Source: Monoraphidium neglectum
Taxonomy: Eukaryota; Chlorophyta; Chlorophyceae; Sphaeropleales; Selenastraceae
Reading direction: 5' to 3'
NCBI RefSeq assembly: GCF_000611645.1
Contig: NW_014012387.1
Span: 1-15,573 of the forward strand
Length of the DNA stretch: 15,573 nucleotides
Shown: piece after piece, positions 1 to 7,164 of the stretch
Numbering within the stretch: position 1 is the first letter of the stretch
Layout: the number at the start of each line of letters is the position of its first letter
The notes under the pieces: generated by a model
Told to the model about the DNA's origin: nothing
Databases searched by the model: none
The model's input: only the letters and a program-made list of their open reading frames with translations
Made by a program: the position numbers and the translations under genes

Positions 1-542
1 GCGCGGGGCCGGGGCGCGGCGCGAGCGGCGCGCCGCAGCAGGCGGCCGGCGGCGGGGGGCCGGCGGGCCTGGGGCTGCGCGGGGGCCCGGCGCCGACAGA
101 TGGCATCAAAAGGCTTCGCGCCAACCCTAGCTTTGGCACTGCGATGGCTCAGATGGATGCAGGTGGGCTTCTCGGTTTGTGGGTGCCACGGCTGGCAGCC
201 TGTTGTGTCCCAGTCGCATGCATACGGACACAAACTGTAGGTGTGATTCAACTCGCAACCTACATACTGCCGCATTTACACACGGGAAACCGTGCGCAGG
301 CGCTCGCGCATGCGCTCGCGCATGCGCGCGCGCGTGCACACACACACACACACACGCGCGTGCGTGCGCGCGCACACACACCTGCGCGCTTACCCTGACC
401 CTTCACCTTTGACCCACACAAACATCCCTCCCAGAGCTGGCGGCGATGGACGGCGCAATTGCAGTGATCAGCACAGACAACGGCGACTCATCAGCACCCT
501 GCATTGCCAGCCCCTCATGGGCACCCCAGCAGCAGGATCACT

Positions 543-621
<79 letters not shown>

Positions 622-841
622 GCAGCACAAGGTGGCTGTGGTCGCTGCGGGAAGGGTGGGGGCAGCGGCCGCCACGCGGCGGCCCAAGAGGACCGAGAGC
701 TTGGTGAACGAGATCGCGGACGACGAGGTTGATCTGAACGAGGCTGACCTGGCCGAGGTCGAGGCTGATCTGGCAGCGCTGGAGGCCGAGGACGCGGCCG
801 GCTCGGGGCCGGGTGCCAGGGGGGAGTTGGTGGCGGCGTGA
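1..841 (+). CDS. 3' part of an unrecognised gene with a 24-residue polyQ tract (two exons, 5' end outside window)
   Basis: Two exons are joined: 1-162 and 435-841, stop TGA at 839-841. The intron runs 163-434, with donor GTGGGC after GATGCAG and acceptor CCTCCCAG. In exon 1 the open frame has codon starts at positions divisible by 3. The join splits a Glu codon (G|AG) and gives a continuous helical stretch, FGTAMAQMDAELAAMDGAI, which reads across the junction and supports the splice. The upstream part is Gly/Ala/Pro/Arg-rich low complexity. Exon 2 carries 24 uninterrupted CAG codons, then a basic patch (RRPKR), then an acidic, Leu/Ala-rich, probably helical C-terminus (VDLNEADLAEVEADLAALEA). 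I do not recognise the family and assign no function. No TGTAA signal is seen soon after the stop, so the 3' end is undefined. The splice join is a strong inference; the 5' extent is unknown because the window cuts the gene. Confidence 0.7.
163..434 (+). other. Intron of the first gene, with a Z-DNA-prone CG/CA tract
   Basis: This 272-base intron has GT..AG ends. Its middle (about 300-384) is nearly pure alternating purine-pyrimidine: two copies of a GCTCGCGCAT unit, a CG run, then CA repeats interleaved with CG. Such DNA favours left-handed Z-form and slippage. It is translated in several spurious frames and is not coding. Confidence 0.65.
548..619 (+). repeat. (CAG)24 trinucleotide repeat coding for polyglutamine
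   Basis: There are 24 perfect CAG units without a CAA interruption, followed by CGG CAG CAC. It is read as Gln in the supported frame, while the other frames give polySer, polyAla or polyLeu. Pure CAG runs are expected to be length-variable by replication slippage. Confidence 0.95.
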
Positions 842-1908
842 CAAGACATGCGTGGAAATGGGATCTCTAGGAACACCAGGAGGCCGGCGCCACTGAATTT
901 CAGGGAAGCTGCCTTTCCAGCTGCCACGTGGCGTGGGCCGCCGAGGCAGCCATCAAGACTGTGTGCATCTAGAAGGCTTCACCTGGATTGCTGACGCGTT
1001 GCACCGTTGCAGCAGCTGCGCCCATGTGGCGCGCGGGCGGCGGCTCGATGCTGTCTGGGCGCGGGGCACGCGCGCCGCTGATCCCCTCAGCATGAGGCCG
1101 TGGTGAGCTCAGGTGCGCCAGCTGGCGTTGGCTAGAGGGGGGGAGAGTGGAAAGGCAAGGCGGAAGCACGCAAGGCAGGGCAGCGCCCGGATATCGCGCC
1201 CGGCGCGCCCTGGAGGGCCCAGGGCGCAGCACTCGGCAGCCAGGCAGCACATACCTGGGTAGACATGGGGTGTCGCAGCAAGCCGCAGTGTTCTCGCGGC
1301 CTGTGCCGGCCCTGTCGCTCTCGATGGTGGCGGCCCCCTGCAGCTCGTCTGCCTAAGCAACCTGTGCTGCCGCATAGCTTATTGCAAATGTTGTTAATGA
1401 AAGACACTCGTTTGAACGGAAGCAGTGCTTATGCTGTGCGTGTGACGCATCTGGAGTGGGGTGCTTTTCGAACCAGGGCAGCAGCAGCAGCTGCGGAGGA
1501 TGCGAGCGGAGCATTCCCTTGGCACGTGTGCTGGAACAAGGGGATGATGCGCAGCGGGGCCCTCTTGCCGCGTCCTGCCTGATGTTCTCACCCACTGTAT
1601 GCCATTGTCAGCACCATATCGCCGGGAGCATGGCTATCTAGCGCATGCCGTGCAGCAGCTAGTGTGGAGGTGTCATGCTGAAGCACCCGTGTCACTAGAA
1701 GTGGCACTCAATACGCAGTACGCTTCTGACAACATGACCTGCCCGCCATGCCGCCTGGCCCACGACTGTATCGTTTGTTTGCTGCACGTTGTTGCAAGGT
1801 AGCATATGCATTCCACAAACTCTGCTGAAGGGGGCCAAAGTATCCCCTCCGAATTTCTAGTTTGGCTTGGGCTGTGCGCTCTGCAATCTGGGGCATGTAG
1901 GGCTGATA
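842..1908. other. Region without a supported gene between gene 1 and the chromodomain gene
   Basis: About 1.07 kb lies between the stop of the first gene and the proposed start of the next. Short open frames occur on both strands but lack family resemblance and consistent splice joins. It should contain the 3'UTR of the first gene and the promoter and 5'UTR of the chromodomain gene. I saw no TGTAA on the + strand here and no convincing TATA box. An untranslated or short coding 5' exon of the downstream gene could be hidden here. Confidence 0.5.
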
Positions 1909-2426
1909 ATGGCGGAGCAGGACTTCCGAGACCTCGTGCTGATGGTGAGCGCGCAGGACAGCAGATCATTCAAATGCAGGAACCGCGGCCAGGCTCAATA
2001 AAACTACATGTAGTCGCTCATATATGTCAGTAAAAAGCTTAACATTGCAGCGGATGTGGCTGGGCTTGCAGCTCAATGGACGCGTGCTGCACATGCTGCG
2101 CGCCACGCCGCCCCCTGCAGGGCGCGCTCACCCAGCTGATCATCCCAGCACTACCCGAAGCCAAGCGGATCCCTGAAACCGACTGGATCGGCTGGGCGCC
2201 GCTGCTGGCCGCGGTCGGCGCCGACGCAGGCTCGGAGCGCGCCGCTGCCGCCGTTGAGCGCGCGCGGCGGGCGCTGTCGCGCCTGCTGGGGATGGTTCCG
2301 CTGCAGCTGCAGCAGCAGAAGGGCCGTGCGGACGAGCGGGGCGAGGGGTTCGACCACAAGGTCACCGAAATGGAGCAGCAACAGCAGCTTGAAGAAGAGG
2401 AGCAGATCGACCCCGAAAGCCAGGAA

Positions 2427-2459
<33 letters not shown>

Positions 2460-3542
2460 CGGAAGGGAAAGGAGCGGCCGGACAGGGACGGCTCGCCGCC
2501 GCCCTTCGCCGCGTCGCAGCTGCCCCTCACGCAGCTTCTGGGGTCTGCGGCCGACGAGGCGGTGCTGCTGGGAGAGCCGCCGCCCGCCGTCATCCTGGCG
2601 AAGGCCCGCATGCCGCGCAAGGGCCGACTGGTGCGCACACACAACCGGGCCGCGCCGCACCACTTACCAACTGCCACCCACCCTTAACGTGCCGTTTATG
2701 AACAACTCACAGAGCTGCAAGAACTGCAGCCTGCTCGCATGCAGCCGTTGCATCCGCCCGCCGGCAGGCGAATCAGGCAAAATTCTAACATTAGCAGTAT
2801 CGGGCGCACCCTCGACCCTGATGACACACGCAGGAGGTGTGGTACCATGTCGGTTTTGAGGGGTTCCCCCCAAGCGAGGCGGAGTGGTACCCGGCCGCCA
2901 AGATCCTGCGGGACCACCCCCAAGGGGCGGCGCTCATAGAGGCGTACGAGGTGCGCGCGCGCACGTGTGTGTGTATGTATCACGTGTGTGTGTATCATGT
3001 GTGTGTGTGTGTGTCTGTGTGTGCGTGTGTATGTGCATGCATGTGTGCGAGTGCGTGTGTGTGTGTGTGTGTTTGTGGGCGTGTGTTTGTGGGCGTGTGT
3101 TTGTGGGGGTGGCATGTGTGCGCGCGTGTGCGGAGGTGTTCGTGGGCAAAGTGGTGGTTGCAAGCAGCGTGGAGGCAGGCTTGTGGGGCGGCCAGGCCAA
3201 TGTGACATTCAAGGATGCAAGTATTGCGTTCCACACCACATCAGTCAAATGAGCGAAGCAGCTGCAAATGCTGCGCCGCCTCTGTGATGAGCAATGCGCA
3301 CTGCGCCGCTGTGCTTCCGCCTCACATTTTTGCAGGCCTCGCAAGCCCAAGGCGGCGGCCAGGGCGGGGGGCAGACAGAGGCTGGGCCCGGCACGGGCCC
3401 GCCTGCTGCTGAGGGCGCAACGGACCGGAGCGCAAAGGCAGCGGCTCGGCAGCAGACCACGGGGCAGGACCCAAAGCGTGTGAAGCGGGTTAAACTGGAG
3501 GAGCCGGTGCCGCCAGCGCATGGGAAGGAAGCAGAGCAGGTC

Positions 3543-3577
<35 letters not shown>

Positions 3578-4764
3578 ACAGCGAGACCACGTGGCGGGTG
3601 GTCTGCATGTGCAGGGGTTGCGGCCTGAGCGTCATAATCCCAGCTTGCACCAACAGCCGCGCGAGGCTGGCCCAGCGGCAGCTGAGCAGTCGCCTGCTCA
3701 AGGTGTTCCGGCTGCACCCCCGGCGCCCCGGCCGCCACATGAGGGCGGCCGGCCGGCGGGGAGCCCCGGGCACGAAAGCGATGACGGAGTCGTAATCGGC
3801 GGCGCCGGCGCGAGGGGCCGCGGCAAGCGGCGAAGGGTGATACTGTCGCAAGCAGAGGGGGAGGCGGCGCCGGCCAACGGAGGGGGCGCGGCGGCGAGGG
3901 CGGCGGCGGCGGCGTCAGCGCCGGGGCCGGCGCTGCTCGCGCACCGAGGCACTGCTCCGGCTGCGGCGAGGCGAGGTGCGCCCGCCGCCGCGGGCGCACG
4001 AGGCCGCGGGGGCGGCAGTGGTGGCGGCGGCGGCACGAGGGCGGCGCTGCTGGAGCTTGTAGCCGAAGGCCTGAGGGATTTGATGCGCAGCAGCAGCCGG
4101 CTGGCGGCGAGAAGGGCGCAGCAGCAGCAGCAGGAGGAGGAGCAGCAGCAGGAGCAGCAGCAGGAGAAGCAGGCGCAGCTGGCGCAGCAGGAGCAGCATG
4201 CTGAGTTTGTGCCGTCCCAGCCCAACCCTGCTGCGCGCTCCGCTATCGATGCCCCGCGCCGCGGCCCCCTGATGCTGCTGCCCGTCGCGCCGCGCGGCCG
4301 ACGCGGCGGCGCCGGCGTGCGCGTGAACGCCCCGCCGGGCGGCGGCCCCTCGGCGCCGGCCGTCACCGCGGAAGGCGAGCGGGGGCAGCAGCTGCCAAGC
4401 GGGTGCGGCCAAGCCTTACACGAGTCATGCGGGGGCGGCGGCGGCGCTGTTGGGGGCGGGGGCTTGGGCTCGAACCCGGATGACCCCTCAGTCATCGGAG
4501 CGACCCCTCCGGAAGACGACCAGACGCCTCCCCGCGGCGGCCGCGGTGCGGCGCATGCAGCGAGCGCCCACACAGCGGGGGAGGCCGCCGCCGCCGGGGC
4601 GGCGGCACCGTCGCCGCGGCCGGCTGCGGGATTGGGCGACCCGCGATTGTGCGGGCGGGGGTCTGCGGCTGGGGGGCAGGAGGAGGAGGAAGACTGGCAG
4701 TCGGCGCACGAGGGGGAGGGGGACGAGCAGGAATGGGATGATCAAGGGGAGCAGGAGCAGCAGG

Positions 4765-4795
<31 letters not shown>

Positions 4796-4912
4796 AGATG
4801 CGGTAGCAACGGAGGACTGGCAGCCATCAGAGGGCGGCGACGCGGCGTTCCAGGAGCTGCCTCCGATGGGACAGCAACAGGAGCCGCCTTTGCTGGAGGA
4901 GCAGCAGGAGGA

Positions 4913-4967
<55 letters not shown>

Positions 4968-5113
4968 AACGAGGAGGACGAGGAGGAGGGGCAAACAGAG
5001 GAGGCAAAGGCTCAGGAAACAGAGTCGTGGCGGCAGCAGACTCAGGGCTATGACGCGGATTTCGGGGAACCACCGCCGATCGTGCAGCGGCCGGAGGGGC
5101 TGCTGGTGGAGGC

Positions 5114-5149
<36 letters not shown>

Positions 5150-5618
5150 CAACGGCGACGAGGCGACCCCTGACGATTTGGTCCCAGCAACCGCCTCTGC
5201 CAGGTCGCCCTCAGGCACAGCCCCTGGTCCCGCTTCCCCTCTGCAGCCGCGCGGAACCGCAAGCCCCGAGCCTGCGGGGCTGTCGCAAGCCACTGCCGCC
5301 TCGGGCGCGCGCTCCCATGTGCATGCATCAGGGGTGGCAGACGCGGCGGGCGCGGCAGCAGCGGCGGTCGCGAGAGGCTCGGCCGCGGCAGGCGCCGCGC
5401 AGCTTCCTCCTCGCGCAGATGGGCCCCGGCCGTCGACCACCACCTACGAGTTGCCAGATCACCTTGCAGATCTGAGTGATCTGCTGGACGATGTGGCAGA
5501 TCTGATTGCGGCGCCGCTGACGGAATACTACCGGCCGCCGCCGGACGTCGCGGCGCGGGATGCGGTGGCGCGGGCGGCGGCGCGCCTGCAGCAGAGGCGT
5601 CAGCAAGAGAGACAAGCT

Positions 5619-5657
<39 letters not shown>

Positions 5658-6167
5658 GTACAACAGGACCAGCAGCAGCAAACGCAGCCGGACCAGCCGC
5701 AGCGAGAGCAGCTGCTGCCACCGCAGGGGCAGCAGCCGCTAAGCGCGGGGCAGCAGCCGGGCCTGGCAGGCGCGGCCCAAGGCGTCCCGCCGGGCGACCA
5801 GGCCGGCGCGGGGCATGCAGAGGGCGACGCCACCATGCTCGCAGCACCAGAAGGCGCCATGGAGCAGCTCGCGGCACTCGCGAGCGCCCCAGCAGACAGC
5901 GGCATCGCGCCTCCGCCCACCTCGCAAGCCGCAGCACGGCCAGCCGCCTGCGCAACCCCCTTCAGCCCAACGGCAGCGGACGGCGGCGGCGACCCCGGCG
6001 GGGGTGTTGCCGCCGCCGCGGCTCTCGTCCCGGCGAGCGGCGGCGGGAGTGTGCCCGAGGCGACGCAGGGGCTGGGGCTGGGGTCCCTCGGTGTGTTTGG
6101 GGCGCCGCCGCTCGACACGCAGCAGCATTACAACTTGTTTTTCACCCAGCCGGCGTCCCAAACATGA
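1909..6167 (+). CDS. Chromodomain protein with a very long polyQ-rich low-complexity tail (four exons, about 1164 aa)
   Basis: Proposed exons are 1909-1944, 2121-2630, 2834-2950 and 3336-6167 (stop included), all joined in phase 0. Donors are GTGAGC, GTGCGC and GTGCGC; acceptors are CCCCTGCAG, ACACGCAG and TTTTTGCAG. The start ATGGCGGAGCAG gives MAEQDFRDLVLM and is the least certain part. Residues about 13-60 form a hydrophobic/helical segment containing DWIGWAPLLAAVG. Next come a Q/E-rich stretch with Q9 and a basic RKRKGK. Residues about 167-221 are a chromodomain: PAVILAKARMPRKGRL joined to VWYHVGFEGFPPSEAEW and ending ALIEAYE, a pattern close to HP1-type chromodomains, which bind methylated histone tails. 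The 943-residue last exon is low complexity with NLS-like KRVKRVKLEE (from residue 268) and GKRRRV (near 385), polyQ tracts and a C-terminal LADLSDLLDDVADLI helix. A nuclear chromatin or transcription role is inferred. The chromodomain call is solid; the partner and target are unknown. Confidence 0.75.
2427..2453 (+). repeat. (CAG)9 polyQ tract in exon 2 of the chromodomain gene
   Basis: Nine perfect CAG codons follow a CAG GAA pair and precede CGG AAA CGG, so a polyQ run abuts a basic cluster (RKRKGKER). Confidence 0.9.
2583..2950 (+). other. Chromodomain coding segment, split by intron 2631-2833
   Basis: Codons 2583-2630 supply the first strand and the RKGRL turn. Exon 2834-2950 (117 bases, phase 0 at both ends) supplies the rest, including GFEGFPP, EAEWYP and the terminal ALIEAYE helix. 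By manual alignment to the known HP1 chromodomain, two of the three methyl-lysine cage positions are Phe (in GFEGF, replacing Trp and Tyr). The first cage position falls on a Pro before AVIL. AG also occurs at 2835-2836, so the acceptor could be three bases later, dropping one Glu. The assignment rests on the motif spacing and the WYHVxFxGFPxxEAEW core. Confidence 0.85.
2951..3335 (+). other. Intron 3 of the chromodomain gene, GT-repeat-rich from the splice donor onward
   Basis: The donor GTGCGC runs straight into GCGCGC and then about 170 bases of GT/GC-rich repeat. Included are three 14-base units starting GTTTGTGGG at 3071, 3085 and 3099. The acceptor is TTTTTGCAG at 3327-3335. The intron restores frame exactly between the chromodomain exon and the long polyQ exon. 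Confidence 0.75.
3546..3575 (+). repeat. (CAG)10 polyQ tract in the chromodomain gene tail
   Basis: Ten perfect CAG codons lie in the frame of the long last exon, about 15 codons after the KRVKRVKLEE basic cluster. Confidence 0.9.
4689..5147 (+). repeat. Degenerate Trp-containing protein repeat (three units) punctuated by polyQ
   Basis: Three units start at 4689 (EEDWQSAHEG), 4809 (TEDWQPSEGGDAAFQELPP) and 5019 (TESWRQQTQGYDADFGEPPP). Units 2 and 3 share a layout: T-E-x-W-(Q/R), then D-A-x-F-x-E-x-P-P, then (P/G)-L-L-(E/V)-E, then a CAG run. Unit 1 shares only the opening, followed by QE repeats. The runs are (CAG)16 plus CAA at 4917-4967 and (CAG)10 plus CAA at 5115-5147. Conserved Trp, Phe, Pro-Pro and Leu-Leu positions against a diverged background suggest duplicated segments under constraint, not only slippage. 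Confidence 0.65.
5619..5657 (+). repeat. (CAG/CAA)13 polyQ tract near the C-terminus of the chromodomain protein
   Basis: Six CAG, one CAA, five CAG and one CAA encode 13 Gln. It follows a helical, Arg-rich stretch (RAAARLQQRRQQER) and precedes a Q/P-rich segment. Confidence 0.9.
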
Positions 6168-6285
6168 GCACCACTCGCATGGTATGAATGTGAATGCAAT
6201 CAGGTATAAAGCACGTACTTGATCCTGCATGTGCACTTTGTGCGCGCAGGCATGCGTGCATATGTGTGTGTGCATGCGTGCGTGC

Positions 6286-6290
<5 letters not shown>

Positions 6291-6320
<30 letters not shown>
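6291..6320 (+). repeat. (GT)15 dinucleotide repeat in the 3' untranslated region
   Basis: Fifteen perfect GT units lie in a wider GT/GC-rich zone (about 6236-6364), between the stop codon of the chromodomain gene and its TGTAA signal. In the transcript this is a long GU tract, a possible site for GU-binding proteins or a structural element. Confidence 0.9.
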
Positions 6321-6324
<4 letters not shown>

Positions 6325-6443
6325 CCGCATGTGTGTGCATGTGTGTGCATGTGTGTATGTGCACGCGCAGGACCATCGCTGGCGCATTGCGTTCCTAAAT
6401 TATCAATACATGCGGCATCCTCCTGACACGAGCCGCCACCATA

Positions 6444-6448
6444 TGTAA
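6444..6448 (+). promoter_or_regulatory. TGTAA polyadenylation signal of the chromodomain gene
   Basis: TGTAA is the canonical chlorophyte poly(A) signal. It lies 277 bases after the stop codon ending at 6167, in locally AT-richer sequence (ATATGTAAATTTGC). Cleavage would be expected some 10-20 bases downstream. Confidence 0.65.
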
Positions 6449-7065
6449 ATTTGCTCTTTCACAGTAAGGCACTTCGCCTTCAGCCATGCAGCCAGGCTTC
6501 TGCACCGCTCTGCGCCAGTGCTCAGTATCAACAGCGTGTCAGCACGCACGGCGGGCAGGCGCCCGCCCCGCACAGGCTCCGCGGGCTGGAATGTGGGCGG
6601 GGGCTTGCTTGGCAGGCCCGCGGAAACACTGGTGTGAGAACACGTTCGCGGGAGGCCTTACAAAATGGGGCGGAGCCATTTTGCGAGGGGGCTGCAAGGT
6701 CGTGTGTGCAGGTAGACTGGAGCTGCAGCTGGGTTGGGGGCCGCATCATGGCACAGGCACACTTAGGCGGAAGCAAGGGGGATGCAACTGCCAGGCTGCG
6801 GGCTGTAGAGCCCGCTGCTGCTGCTGCGATTCCAGCCATTGGCCCCATTGACAGCGTAATCTTTGGGTTGCAAGAGGCTGGAGCACACTGCCATGTGATG
6901 GAGGGGGTTGGGTGACACGCCAGAGGGTGCGCTGTGGCGCTCACAACTGCGGAGCTGCAGCTGCCATCACCTCCTCAAAGGCTGGACTGAGGCGGGGATG
7001 AGAGGCAGGACAACCGAGCTGCCCGATCCTACTTGGTTTTGATGAAGCCAGCGTTCTTGTGTACG
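6449..7065. other. Convergent intergenic region, no supported gene
   Basis: This lies between the 3' ends of the chromodomain gene (+) and the Kelch gene (-). Open frames of 120-154 codons occur but have no recognisable domain. A perfect 8-base inverted repeat, CAAAATGG (6661-6668) and CCATTTTG (6676-6683) with a 7-base loop, overlaps a second minus-strand TGTAA at 6662-6658. Confidence 0.5.
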
Positions 7066-7070
7066 TTACA
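7066..7070 (-). promoter_or_regulatory. TGTAA polyadenylation signal of the KLHDC4-like gene
   Basis: The + strand reads TTACA here, so the minus strand reads TGTAA, starting 95 bases after the Kelch gene stop codon (7167-7165). This is the expected signal and distance for a chlorophyte gene. A second copy lies further on at 6662-6658. Confidence 0.7.
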
Positions 7071-7164
7071 CAACACCGACCGCGCCCAATGACCCCCCTT
7101 CAAGCCTCGCAGCCCGGCTTGCGGCGCCGACGGGGCAGGGGTTGAGAGTGGCCAGCGCGTGCCA

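Noticed and set aside
292..732. 146-codon + frame through the CA tract and a polyAla run
   Set aside because: It reads through the intron of gene 1 and is in another phase of the CAG repeat. The competing spliced frame is continuous with a helical upstream exon.
2076..2120. Start of the chromodomain protein at the ATG at 2076, or an acceptor at 2050 or 2071
   Set aside because: The ATG-initiated leader is an unconvincing Cys-rich stretch. Acceptors at 2050 and 2071 leave the wrong phase after the MAEQDFRDLVLM exon. The acceptor at 2120 joins in phase 0, but this remains the least certain part of that model.
4492..5955. 487-codon minus-strand open frame opposite the chromodomain gene tail
   Set aside because: Its product is polyAla/polyPro/polyLeu, the mirror of CAG/GGC repeats on the + strand. 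The + frame has NLS-like clusters, acidic blocks and exact splice-phase continuity with a real domain.
6451..6915. 154-codon + frame in the convergent region
   Set aside because: It starts just after the TGTAA signal of the chromodomain gene, has no domain resemblance and overlaps the likely 3' processing region of the opposing gene.
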